Shown: positions 1-8,591 of the stretch, piece by piece
How the letters are laid out: each line of letters starts with the position of its first letter
Position numbering within the stretch: the first letter of the stretch is position 1
NCBI RefSeq assembly: GCF_047501175.1
Contig: NZ_JBEQWH010000003.1
Location: 124,001-188,000 of the forward strand
DNA: 64,000 nt
Reading direction: 5' to 3'
Source of the DNA: Methanoprimaticola sp047501175
GTDB taxonomy: Archaea > Thermoplasmatota > Thermoplasmata > Methanomassiliicoccales > Methanomethylophilaceae
Notes under the pieces: model-generated
The model's database searches: none
The model's input: the letters and a program-made list of their open reading frames with translations, nothing else
Told to the model about the DNA's origin: nothing
Position numbers and translations under genes: made by a program

Positions 1-263
1 CCATCGTTGTTGGCGTCAGCGAGAGGGTTCTCAGAAAGCTTCGCGTCCCTCTTCGACTGATCTTCTTCTTTCAAAATCTCATTTATGATGTCCAGGTCCG
101 CCTGATTGACGGTATAATCGCCGTTGGCATTGCCGAACACGAGGAGTTCCGACTCGATGGCGACATCGGAACCTCCATCAGACCTGTTCATAAGAACCAC
201 TGCTGCCGCAGCAACGACTATGATCGCCACTGCGACAACTGCGATCGTCTTGGTTTTATCCAT
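1..263 (-). CDS. Substrate-binding protein with dockerin-like segment, 3' part outside window
   Basis: The visible 87 residues start at an ATG (MDKTKTIAVVAVAI) with one hydrophobic N-terminal segment (about residues 5-25) that should act as signal or membrane anchor. There follows a segment with two Asx-rich loops, FGNANGDYTVNQADLD and ADANNDG, the pattern of dockerin type I / EF-hand-like calcium loops. The arrangement copies the start of the binding protein at 9724-11097, so this is probably a second metal-chelate or corrinoid ABC binding protein. A 17-bp palindrome lies 41 bp upstream at 304-320, shared with the importer and corrin genes. The solute-binding domain is not visible, so the substrate is inferred from the paralogue and the shared site. 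Confidence 0.6.
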   Translation of the reverse strand, partial: MDKTKTIAVVAVAIIVVAAAAVVLMNRSDGGSDVAIESELLVFGNANGDYTVNQADLDIINEILKEEDQSKRDAKLSENPLADANND

Positions 264-408
264 ATTGACCAAAGTCCTCAAAGATCTGTTACTATTTAAT
301 TAATTGGATGTATAATCCAACTATGATTTTAAACAAATATCAAAATAATCCAGATAAAATGACAACAATTATTCAATAGACATTTTTATGTTATAATAAC
401 TAAGTGTT
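264..408. other. Promoter and 3' end region between two leftward genes
   Basis: This AT-rich stretch holds operator site 1 and, nearer 409, T-rich sequence (leftward reading) that could end transcription of the small membrane protein gene. I see no other gene in it. Confidence 0.4.
304..320. promoter_or_regulatory. 17-bp palindromic operator, site 1
   Basis: TTGGATGTATAATCCAA has perfect 6-bp arms and a 5-bp spacer. It lies in the AT-rich promoter of the leftward binding protein starting at 263. The identical 17 bases occur at 11126-11142, in front of the paralogous binding protein. Confidence 0.75.
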
Positions 409-732
409 TCATATCTTGGGCCTGTGCCCGACCCTCCCGCACACGGGACATGTACCGCTCTGGTCCAGCTTGGAACCACACCCTCCACAGATTCCGAGAT
501 ACATCTCCGAGTATTCTTCCGAAGGGGACCTTGTACCGCCATAAAACAATGCGAATATCACCAGGAATGACATGAGTCCGGATGACACCAGTCCCATGGA
601 AACCATTAATGCCGTATCCCCCGGATTGCTCATCGACGCATATACACAGAACCCTAAAAGAGCCAAGAATGCCAATGTAATGGCCACCCCCAATCCCGTC
701 AGCACCTTCCGTTTTGTCGATGTCATATCCAT
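409..732 (-). CDS. Small two-helix membrane protein with C-terminal zinc ribbon
   Basis: About 107 residues. Two hydrophobic segments (roughly residues 10-32 and 42-65) are followed by a soluble tail with two CxxC-type pairs, CGGCG and CPVCG, typical of a zinc ribbon. It lies about 30 bp after the ChlD-like gene on the same strand and could be the last gene of that operon. No specific family is recognised; proteins of this layout are common in archaea and usually uncharacterised. Start codons at 732 (ATG) and 726 (ATG) are both possible, and a GTG lies at 735. Confidence 0.6.
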   Translation of the reverse strand: MDMTSTKRKVLTGLGVAITLAFLALLGFCVYASMSNPGDTALMVSMGLVSSGLMSFLVIFALFYGGTRSPSEEYSEMYLGICGGCGSKLDQSGTCPVCGRVGHRPKI

Positions 733-761
733 CACTCAAAAGCATAGCATCTGCAGACAGG

Positions 762-2657
762 TCACCCTATAACCGCCCTCACACTCTCCGCAAGACGGTC
801 CGCGTTCAGGTCCTCCAACCTGAAGTACGTCCCCTCCAGGGCCTCGGCCAGCCTCTGTGCGTTGTCGAACCTGACGTAGCCCGTGCTCGCATCGATGACG
901 ATCCATTCGACCTGCGGTATCCTCAGGTCGGCGGCCATCTTCCGTACCTCATCGTTCGCATCCGCACCCTCCCTCACGGGGACGTTCGCCCTCCCGTCGG
1001 TGATCAGCACGATGTAGCAGGACTCCCCCTGGTGGGACCTCGAGTAGGATGTCATGAAGTCGCTGACGGTGACCAGTGCCTGTCCGAGCGGGGTCTTGCC
1101 CCCGGTAGGGAGCTCCTCCAGATGCCTGTAGCTGTACTCCACCGATCTCGTCGGAGGGAGGACCAGCTCCGCGGAGTCCCTGCGGAACGCCATCAGTCCT
1201 ATCCTGTCGCGCTTGACATAGCTGTCACGGAGCATGGACAGCACGGCACCCTTCACAGCGGCCATCCTCCTGCGGACCCCCAGGGACCCGCTGGCGTCCA
1301 CCAGGAACATGATCGTGCATCCGGAGCGGCGCTCCCTGACCTTCCTACGTATGTCCTGCTCCTCTATGGAGATCAGGAGGTCCCCATGGGCCCTGCTGGC
1401 CTGATACGGCGCAGCGGCGCGTATGGTGGCATCGAACGCGATATCGACGACCCTTCCGTCGGGGATCCGGGAACGCGCGTACCTGCCGGTGGAGTCGTTG
1501 CTCTCCGCCATCGACCTGCGGCCCTTGCGGGACGAGGTGGTACGGATGACCCTGCGACCGTCCCCGAGATAGTCTATCACACGGAACTGCTCCCCCACCT
1601 CGAACATGATCTCGTCCAGGAGGTCCTGGAGGTCTGGGGGCTGTTCCTCGTCCCTGTCCGGCCGATCGCTGCTCTCGGGCGGGTCGCGACCATCGGTCCC
1701 ATCGTCAGTCTCCCCGTCACTGTCCGAAGGGTCCTCGTTCCGGTCGTCGTCCTGCCTGTCATCCTCCCCGTCCTGGTCCTGGGGAGGTTCCGGAGGCGGC
1801 TGGGAGTGGTTCCTGCGATGGGGGAGGCATATCCTCGCGGCCTCCTCCACATCGCCCCTCAGCACCTCGTCCCTTCCGTCCAGGGCGGCTATCGCCATGG
1901 ACGTGCGGACCATCGCGATGTCCGCGCGCATCCCGTCCACGGCCATGCGCGTGCACAGGTCCGCGATCACCTCCAAAAGCCCGTCGGAGATGGTCACCAG
2001 AGGAAGGATGCGACGAGCTCTGGAGATGCCCGAGCGGACGTCCTCCTCCTCATCGGCATAACCGTCGACGAAACCGCGGGCATCATTCAGGAACTCTGCG
2101 TTCCTGCGGAGGATCTCCTCTCTCGCGGCCTCGTCGTCCTCCGGGAAATCCGAGAACGAGCAGACGTCGAACCGGTCGAGGAGATGCGGGCTCGGGCCAG
2201 GGGAGTCGGAGCCCATCGTGGCAATGAGCAGCGTGTCGCACCCGTATTCCCCGGAGATGCCTTCCCTCTCGACCCTGACTGTGCCTTCCGATATGCATTC
2301 CAGCATCGTGGCCAGGACCCTCGTGTCCAGGAGGTCGACGTCGTCCACGTAGAGGATGTTGCCGTCCGCCCTCGAGAGGAGACCCTCCTGCATGACCGCG
2401 CGGCCCTGCCTGACCGTCTCCTCCGCATCCATCCCTCCGAACAGCGCATCCTCCGTGACGTTCAGCGGGACGTTGACGACGCGTCTCCCGGACAGGGCGC
2501 CGCTCGCCCGGGCAAGGACCGTCTTCGCGGACCCGTGACCCCCTCTGATCAGCACCGTGCGGATGTTGGGATTGACCAGGGCGCAGAGTATCGAGCGTTT
2601 GGCATCGTCCATGCCGCACACTGCGGAGAACGGAAAGCTCAGATCCCCTGCAGACAT
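762..2657 (-). CDS. chlD: ChlD/BchD-like chelatase subunit with VWA domain
   Basis: A 631-residue protein with the three-part layout of magnesium/cobalt chelatase D subunits. An N-terminal AAA module carries a degenerate P-loop (GGHGSAKT, near residue 40) and a Walker B-like LYVDDVDLLD. A very acidic, proline-rich linker follows (about 285-345). The C-terminal von Willebrand A domain has the MIDAS motif DASGS near residue 450. The family works with an I subunit to drive metal insertion by the large H/CobN subunit. It overlaps the chlI-like gene upstream by 19 bp, and cobN is divergent next door. The metal is not shown by sequence; cobalt is inferred from CobN and the shared operator. Confidence 0.85.
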   Translation of the reverse strand: MSAGDLSFPFSAVCGMDDAKRSILCALVNPNIRTVLIRGGHGSAKTVLARASGALSGRRVVNVPLNVTEDALFGGMDAEETVRQGRAVMQEGLLSRADGNILYVDDVDLLDTRVLATMLECISEGTVRVEREGISGEYGCDTLLIATMGSDSPGPSPHLLDRFDVCSFSDFPEDDEAAREEILRRNAEFLNDARGFVDGYADEEEDVRSGISRARRILPLVTISDGLLEVIADLCTRMAVDGMRADIAMVRTSMAIAALDGRDEVLRGDVEEAARICLPHRRNHSQPPPEPPQDQDGEDDRQDDDRNEDPSDSDGETDDGTDGRDPPESSDRPDRDEEQPPDLQDLLDEIMFEVGEQFRVIDYLGDGRRVIRTTSSRKGRRSMAESNDSTGRYARSRIPDGRVVDIAFDATIRAAAPYQASRAHGDLLISIEEQDIRRKVRERRSGCTIMFLVDASGSLGVRRRMAAVKGAVLSMLRDSYVKRDRIGLMAFRRDSAELVLPPTRSVEYSYRHLEELPTGGKTPLGQALVTVSDFMTSYSRSHQGESCYIVLITDGRANVPVREGADANDEVRKMAADLRIPQVEWIVIDASTGYVRFDNAQRLAEALEGTYFRLEDLNADRLAESVRAVIG

Positions 2658-3664
2658 CTCTCGAGCTCCTCTGCGTCGAACGCCTCCTCCTCGAACGGAC
2701 GCCTCCTCATGCGGTGGGACAGGACCACGTTCGCCACCTCACGCACGTCGTCCTTCGTAACTACCGTCCTGCCGTCCAGGGCGGCGTTCGCCCTGGCGGC
2801 CTTCATCATCGTTATGTCGGCCCTGTGGCCGTCCACCCCGAAATGGGTGGTGATCTTGACGACGGCCTCGAGGATCTCATCGCTGATACCTATCGTCGGA
2901 ACGATCCGGATGGCCTCCGCCAGCCTGTCCCTGAGCTTCTCGGACTCGCCGCTGACGGAGTCCGTGAATGCCGAGGGATTGAGGTCGAACTCCATCCTCC
3001 TGCGGACCACCTCCATCCTCCTCTTCAGATCCCCGTCGCCCTTGACGCTGACGGACAGACCGAACCTGTCCAGGAGCTGGGGCCTCAGCTCGCCCTCCTC
3101 GGGGTTCATGGTGCCCACGAGGACGAACCTGGACGGATGGGAGAACGAGACGCCCTCCCTCTCCACGTAGTTCACGCCCATGGCGGCGGAGTCCAGCAGG
3201 AGATCGACGATGTGGTCGTCAAGAAGGTTCACCTCGTCCACGTAGAGGAGGTTGCCGTTGGCCTGCGCGAGCACACCGGGCTCGAACTTCTTCTGCCCCG
3301 TCTTCAGAACATGCTCTATGTCCAACGTCCCAGACACACGGTCCTCGGTGGCGCTCAAAGGGAGGTCGACTACCTTCATCGGGACCTTGCCGGAAGGTAG
3401 CGTGCCCTCCCGATCGAACCTCTCGGAGCAGTAGGGACACATCTGATCGGGACTCGACGGATCGCAGTTGAACGGACAACCCGTTACCACGTCCCTCATG
3501 GGAAGTATCTGTGCCAGGGAACGGACCGTTGTGGACTTCGCGGTCCCCTTCTCCCCCTTGATCAGGACCCCGCCGATGCCGGGATCCACCACGTTCATCA
3601 GAAGAGCCTTCTTCATCTCCTCCTGACCGATGATCGAGACGAATGGAAACAGGTACCTTTTCAT
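2639..3664 (-). CDS. chlI: ChlI/BchI-like AAA ATPase chelatase subunit
   Basis: A 341-residue AAA+ ATPase of the BchI class: Walker A GEKGTAKST near residue 37, Walker B LLYVDEVNLLDDH near 140, and FVLVGTMNPEEGELRPQLLDRFGL (given here as FVLVGTMNPEEGELRPQLL in part), the sensor/arginine-finger region of this family. A cysteine cluster (GCPFNC, CPYC) lies between about residues 62 and 80. The protein should form a hexameric ring with the ChlD-like subunit and power metal insertion by CobN. It is first in a leftward operon with chlD. Operator site 2 lies 13 bp upstream of the ATG, between a TATA-like TATTAAATG and the start codon, a position that would block transcription. Confidence 0.88.
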   Translation of the reverse strand: MKRYLFPFVSIIGQEEMKKALLMNVVDPGIGGVLIKGEKGTAKSTTVRSLAQILPMRDVVTGCPFNCDPSSPDQMCPYCSERFDREGTLPSGKVPMKVVDLPLSATEDRVSGTLDIEHVLKTGQKKFEPGVLAQANGNLLYVDEVNLLDDHIVDLLLDSAAMGVNYVEREGVSFSHPSRFVLVGTMNPEEGELRPQLLDRFGLSVSVKGDGDLKRRMEVVRRRMEFDLNPSAFTDSVSGESEKLRDRLAEAIRIVPTIGISDEILEAVVKITTHFGVDGHRADITMMKAARANAALDGRTVVTKDDVREVANVVLSHRMRRRPFEEEAFDAEELERCLQGI

Positions 3665-3677
3665 GCGTTATCACTTA

Positions 3678-3694
3678 TTGGATGATATATCCAA
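3678..3694. promoter_or_regulatory. 17-bp palindromic operator, site 2
   Basis: TTGGATGATATATCCAA, perfect 6-bp arms. It lies between the presumed TATA box (about 3702-3710, leftward) and the chlI start at 3664. Confidence 0.75.
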
Positions 3695-3756
3695 TTCATG
3701 CATTTAATACATGGTATAAGAAATGAATACAGCTCCATGAGTCTTTCAAATATTAG

Positions 3757-3773
3757 TTGGATGATACATCCTA
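3757..3773. promoter_or_regulatory. 17-bp palindromic operator, site 3, abutting the cobN start
   Basis: TTGGATGATACATCCTA matches the consensus except for one base of the right arm. A TATA-like AAATATTA lies at 3748-3755 and the cobN ATG at 3775, one base beyond the site, so the cobN transcript is probably leaderless and the operator covers the start region. Confidence 0.7.
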
Positions 3774-3774
3774 T

Positions 3775-6700
3775 ATGCCTTTGAGAATCGTCTATGTCTC
3801 CATACAGAGCATCGAATCCACGACATTCCGCGAGCCCGCAGAGACGGTCTGCAGGGAGAACGGCTGGGACCTCGACCTGTTCTGCGCCAACTCGACAGAC
3901 ATAGATTCCGACCCCTTGCTGTACCACGAGCTCGTTCACAGGAGCAAGGAGGCCGACCTGGTCCTCGTGAGGGTGATGGCCGACCCGACAAGGATGCACC
4001 GCTTCGAACAATGGGAGAAGATCCTGAGGGAATGCCCGGGGTTCGTCGACATCCACAGCGGCAACATGGAGGTGTCGCTCGCATACAGGGACCTGTTCAA
4101 AGGCACGGACCAGGAGTACATGCAGCTCCGCGAGTACGTCAGTGGCAGAGGTGCGGAGAACGACAGGGCCATCGTGATGTGGCTGAACAGGATGCTGACC
4201 GGGAAGGGAAATCTCCCGGATCCGGTCGAACAGCGCCGGAGCGGCATATACCATCCGGATTTCCCGAGGGACGTCTCCCTCGAGGAGTATCTCGAGAGCC
4301 TCGACCCCTCGAGACCGACGGTCGGGATCATGTTCACGTCCAACCTCTGGATATACAGGAACCTGGAGCAGATAGACTGCATCATCGGGGAGGTCGAGGG
4401 CCAGGGGATGAACGCGATACCCGTGTTCTTCAGCGCGGTCATGGTGAACGACGACGGTCACGGCGGCACCGTGGAATACGTCCGGGAATACTTCATGGAC
4501 GGTGCCAGGTCGCGCATCGACGCCCTGATAATGTGCACGCAGTTCTCACAGCTGAACAACTCCCGCGACTGCTCCGGCATATACACGCCGGACGAACAGA
4601 ACTTCTTCCACACCCTCACCGACGTGCCCGTGTTCCAGACGATGGCCGTCGCAGGCCACTTCTCGGATTACGAGGAGTGCTGCGAACGCCCGGCCAAGGA
4701 CAGCTTCAACGTCAACCTCATATGGCCGGAGGTAGACGGCCAGATAATCACCGTGCCCCATTCCAGCAACGAGAGGGAACCGGGATCCCCCAAGGTGTAC
4801 ACGCCCCTGAGGGAAAGGGTGTCCCGCCTCGTGTCGACCGTCCGCGGATGGGTGATGCTCAGACGCACCCCTCCTTCGGAGAGGAGGGTCGCGATCCTGA
4901 TGTACCAGTCCCGTCCCGAATCCGGCAGGATCGGAGGAGCGGCGGGGCTCGACACCATACAGAGCGTCCGCGACATGCTCGAGAGGTTGGACATCCTCGG
5001 ATACACCGTGGACCACGTCCCAGAGACGTCCAGGGACCTCATCGACGAGATACTGGACAACGTGACCAACGACCTGGAATGGTCGTCCGACGGGAGGGTG
5101 GTCGAGAAGGCCGCGGACATGGTCACGATGGAGGAGTACTCCGAGGAGTACGACAAGGTCCCAGAGTTCAACAGGAGGCGCATGGAGGAGAGCTGGGGGA
5201 AGGCCCCCGGCACCGTCTCCGTAATCGGGGACAGGTTCGTGATACCCGGGATCGTGAACGGGAACGTCTACATCGGATTCCAGCCGCTGAGGTCGTGGAC
5301 GGACCAGATGGAGTCCGTGTACCACGACCCCGTGGTGCCGATGCCCCACCAGTACCTGGCGTTCTACAGATGGCTGAAGAACGACTTCCGGGCGAACGCC
5401 GTTTTCCACATAGGGACACACGGCACGCTGGAATGGCTCCCCGGGAGGGGTGCGGCACTCTCCGGCAAATGCTGTCCGGACATCGTCCTGGACAGCATCC
5501 CGAACATCTACCCGTACGTGATAGACGACCCGGGGGAGGGGATACAATGCAAGAGGAGGTCGGAGGCCGTCCTGATCGGACACATGTGCCCGACCATGTC
5601 CAGGGCCGGGTCGTACGACGAGCTGGAGGCCATAAACGGCCCGGTCCAGGAGCTGTTCAAGAACACCGCCGCCAAGGGCGGGCAGCGGGAGGCCATGCTC
5701 TCGGAGTGCATAGAGGCCTGCAGGAAGGCCGACCTCCTCGAGGAGCTCGGGATCCCCGACGACATCCAGCCCCTAGGATTCGAAGATCACCTCGGAAGGG
5801 TGCACGACTACATCACCGAAGTGAAGGACGCCCTGATCAGGGACGGCCTGCACGTGCTCGGAAGGTCCCCGGAAGGGGATATCCTGAAGGAGGACGTCTA
5901 TTCGCTCACGAGGCTCCGCAACGGGGACGTACCGTCCCTCCGCGGGTCCGTGGCAGAGGCCATGGGATACGATCTGGGGAGCATACTGGACGACCCATCG
6001 GGCATGACCGGAGGGGAACTGAACGGGATCGTCCTGGATCGCGTGGACTCCACGGTCATGGACCTGATAGACGGGATGCAATCCGCCGACTACGACAGGA
6101 CCGAATGCATGAGGATGGCGTCCGAAATCGGGACGTCCGAGGGACTTGCCAGGTCCGTGTCGTTCGTCTGCGACTTCCTGGTGCCGAACCTCCGTCGCAT
6201 GACCGACGAGATGTCCAACATGATGCACGCCCTCGACGGCGGATACGTGCTCCCCGGCCCATCGGGGGCGCCCACCAGGGGGAACGCGGGACTCCTCCCG
6301 ATGGGGAGGAACTTCTACGGGATCGATCCTGACATCATCCCGACCAGGGCATCCTGGGAGGTCGGCAGGAGGATGGCCGACCAGATGGTCTCGAGGTACA
6401 CCGAGCAGAGGGGCACCTACCCCACGGAGGTGGGGTTCATCATCTGGGCGACCGACACCATGAAGAACAACGGCGACGACGTCGCGTACATACTGTGGCT
6501 GATGGGCGCCCGTCCGGTGTGGTCATCATCGGGACAGGTCGTCGGACTGGAACCGGTCCCGCTGGAGGAGCTGGGACGTCCCAGGATAGACGTCACGGTC
6601 AGGATCACTGGCCTCTTCCGCGATGCGTTCCCGAACCTCATAGACCTCCTGGACGATGCGGCCACCATGATCGGGAACCTCGACGAGTCCGATGACGACA

Positions 6701-7512
6701 ACATCCTCGCCGCCAACCTCCGCAGGGACATCGTGGAGAACATGGCCAAGGGGATCTCGGAGGACGAGGCGAGGCGCATGGCCTCGGTCCGCGTCTTCGG
6801 CTGTCCCCCCGGAGCGTACGGGCCCGGGGTGAACCATGCCATCGAGACCGGCGGATGGAAGACCGTCCAGGACATCGCCGACATATACGTCGCATGGGGG
6901 AGCTGCGCATACGGTCGCGGCCTGAACGGGAGGCCGATGAGGGACGAGTTCGTCCGCCGGTTCTCCAACGTCAAGGCCACCGTCAAGAACATGCCAGACA
7001 GGGAGATCGACCTCCTGGACATCGACGACGTATACGGATACCTGGGTGGACTGAACTCGCTGTGCCGCGCATACGGGAACGGTGATGCGCTGTCGTTCAT
7101 GGGCGACGGGTCCGACCCTGACCGCGTACGTACGAGGGGCACCAAGGAGGAGCTCCAGTTCACGTACAGGAGCAAGGTACTCAACCCCAGGTTCGTCGAG
7201 GGACTGAAGAGGCACGGGTACCGCGGCGTGGCCGAGATAGCCGATCTCACGGAGTACACCTTCGGCTGGGATGCGACATCGGACATAGTCGACGACTGGA
7301 TGTACGAGAAGCTCACGGAGACCTATCTGTTCGACGACGACACCCGCGAATGGATGGAGGACGAGAACCCGCATGCCATGATGGACATGATGGACCGTCT
7401 GTTCGAGGCCGTGGACAGGGGGATGTGGGACGTCGAGCCCGAGACCCTGGACAGACTGAAGCAGATATACCTGGAGCTCGAGGAGAGGGTGGAGGAGGTC
7501 CAGGACAGGTGA
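3775..7512 (+). CDS. cobN: CobN-type metal chelatase large subunit
   Basis: A 1245-residue protein of the CobN/BchH family, normal length for CobN. It holds the family hallmark FHIGTHGTLEWLPGRGAAL around residue 545 and long conserved blocks near the C-terminus such as FGCPPGAYGPGVNHAIE. Family members bind the tetrapyrrole and metal while an I/D AAA complex supplies energy. The frame is open from a TTG at 3757, but that codon lies inside the operator, so the ATG at 3775 (MPLRIVYVS) is chosen. It diverges from chlI-chlD. Cobalt is favoured over magnesium because no chlorophyll genes are present and the shared operator links it to corrin genes; the exact substrate is open, since the corrin genes here are of the early-insertion type. 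Confidence 0.9.
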   Translation: MPLRIVYVSIQSIESTTFREPAETVCRENGWDLDLFCANSTDIDSDPLLYHELVHRSKEADLVLVRVMADPTRMHRFEQWEKILRECPGFVDIHSGNMEVSLAYRDLFKGTDQEYMQLREYVSGRGAENDRAIVMWLNRMLTGKGNLPDPVEQRRSGIYHPDFPRDVSLEEYLESLDPSRPTVGIMFTSNLWIYRNLEQIDCIIGEVEGQGMNAIPVFFSAVMVNDDGHGGTVEYVREYFMDGARSRIDALIMCTQFSQLNNSRDCSGIYTPDEQNFFHTLTDVPVFQTMAVAGHFSDYEECCERPAKDSFNVNLIWPEVDGQIITVPHSSNEREPGSPKVYTPLRERVSRLVSTVRGWVMLRRTPPSERRVAILMYQSRPESGRIGGAAGLDTIQSVRDMLERLDILGYTVDHVPETSRDLIDEILDNVTNDLEWSSDGRVVEKAADMVTMEEYSEEYDKVPEFNRRRMEESWGKAPGTVSVIGDRFVIPGIVNGNVYIGFQPLRSWTDQMESVYHDPVVPMPHQYLAFYRWLKNDFRANAVFHIGTHGTLEWLPGRGAALSGKCCPDIVLDSIPNIYPYVIDDPGEGIQCKRRSEAVLIGHMCPTMSRAGSYDELEAINGPVQELFKNTAAKGGQREAMLSECIEACRKADLLEELGIPDDIQPLGFEDHLGRVHDYITEVKDALIRDGLHVLGRSPEGDILKEDVYSLTRLRNGDVPSLRGSVAEAMGYDLGSILDDPSGMTGGELNGIVLDRVDSTVMDLIDGMQSADYDRTECMRMASEIGTSEGLARSVSFVCDFLVPNLRRMTDEMSNMMHALDGGYVLPGPSGAPTRGNAGLLPMGRNFYGIDPDIIPTRASWEVGRRMADQMVSRYTEQRGTYPTEVGFIIWATDTMKNNGDDVAYILWLMGARPVWSSSGQVVGLEPVPLEELGRPRIDVTVRITGLFRDAFPNLIDLLDDAATMIGNLDESDDDNILAANLRRDIVENMAKGISEDEARRMASVRVFGCPPGAYGPGVNHAIETGGWKTVQDIADIYVAWGSCAYGRGLNGRPMRDEFVRRFSNVKATVKNMPDREIDLLDIDDVYGYLGGLNSLCRAYGNGDALSFMGDGSDPDRVRTRGTKEELQFTYRSKVLNPRFVEGLKRHGYRGVAEIADLTEYTFGWDATSDIVDDWMYEKLTETYLFDDDTREWMEDENPHAMMDMMDRLFEAVDRGMWDVEPETLDRLKQIYLELEERVEEVQDR

Positions 7513-7530
7513 CCCTGTATCCGAAGGACC

Positions 7531-8568
7531 TCACATCCAGGCGCTCTTCCTCTGCCTGACCAGGATCCAGATGAACAGGGGGCCTCCGATCATCGAGCAG
7601 ATGACTCCGACCGGAAGACCGTTCGGGCCGCTCACCTTCGCGATCGTGTCGGCGAATATCACGAACGCCGCGCCGAATGCCGCAGAGGCGGGTATGAGAT
7701 ACCTGTTGTTGGAGCCGACGAATATGCGTGCCACATGAGGTCCGACGAGGCCGATGAACCCTATCGTACCGGTGAAGCATATCATCGCAGCGGTCAGGAG
7801 GGAGGCCAGGACGAGCGTGAACAGCCTTATCCTTCCCGCGCTCTCCCCCAGCGTCTGGGCCGCCCTGTCCCCCGCGTATATGACGTTCAACCTGCTGGAG
7901 AGCAGCCATAGGACGGTTATTATCACCACTGCGGTCCCCAGCATCAGAGGCAGATACTCCCACTTCATCGTGCTGAGGGACCCCACCCTCCACTCGTAAG
8001 CGTCCGCAAGGGACTCCGAAGGTGCGGTGACCATTATGATCTGCGTGATAGAGCTGAACAGGAACATCACCGCGATGCCTGTGAGGATCATCGTCGCAGG
8101 CGTCATCTTCCTGAACTTGGATATCGCGACGATCATCATCGTGGGGATCAGGGAGAATATGAACGCGTTCATCACCGTCGTGCTTACGCCGCTGACGAAC
8201 GGGACCAGGGATATCCCCAAGACGATGCTCAGGGTGGCCCCCAGGAATGCTCCGGACGATATGCCCATGGTATATGGGTCCGCCAGAGGGTTCCTGAAAT
8301 CGTTCTGCATTATCGCCCCGGCGACCGCCAGACCCGCACCGATTATGATCGCACCTATCGCACGGGGGGTGCGCGTGTCCCAGATGTAATGGTCCGCATC
8401 CTCATCGACTATGTTGCCGGTGAGGTGGTTGAAGAACGTCTCTATGGCATCGGGCACCGAGATGTCGTATACCCCGAAGCCCAGTGTCAGGAAGAACAAT
8501 CCCGCCGCCATCAGGGAGAAGACCGCGATCAGAAGGCATTTCCGCCTGTTCTCGGCCCTGTAGGCCAT
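7531..8568 (-). CDS. BtuC/FecCD-type ABC importer permease 2
   Basis: A 345-residue, strongly hydrophobic protein with about ten membrane segments and the FecCD signature NPLADPYTMGISSGA near residue 95. The family forms the membrane channel of iron-chelate, haem or cobalamin importers. The frame is open far upstream, but that part reads antisense-like through the neighbouring permease; the ATG at 8568 (MAYRAENRRK) gives the family's normal length and lies 24 bp after the stop of permease 1. The two permeases differ enough to suggest a heterodimer. It is the last gene of the leftward importer cluster and converges with cobN, 18 bp apart. Confidence 0.85.
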   Translation of the reverse strand: MAYRAENRRKCLLIAVFSLMAAGLFFLTLGFGVYDISVPDAIETFFNHLTGNIVDEDADHYIWDTRTPRAIGAIIIGAGLAVAGAIMQNDFRNPLADPYTMGISSGAFLGATLSIVLGISLVPFVSGVSTTVMNAFIFSLIPTMMIVAISKFRKMTPATMILTGIAVMFLFSSITQIIMVTAPSESLADAYEWRVGSLSTMKWEYLPLMLGTAVVIITVLWLLSSRLNVIYAGDRAAQTLGESAGRIRLFTLVLASLLTAAMICFTGTIGFIGLVGPHVARIFVGSNNRYLIPASAAFGAAFVIFADTIAKVSGPNGLPVGVICSMIGGPLFIWILVRQRKSAWM

Positions 8569-8591
8569 CCTGGCCTCAGAATGCTCGTCGT

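Noticed and set aside
714..3170. Long rightward open frame of about 818 codons opposite chlI-chlD
   Set aside because: It lies antisense to two clearly conserved genes and has no domain similarity; high-GC coding on one strand opens the other.
4011..6332. Long second frame inside cobN
   Set aside because: Arginine/histidine/glycine-rich shadow of the conserved cobN frame, no motif.
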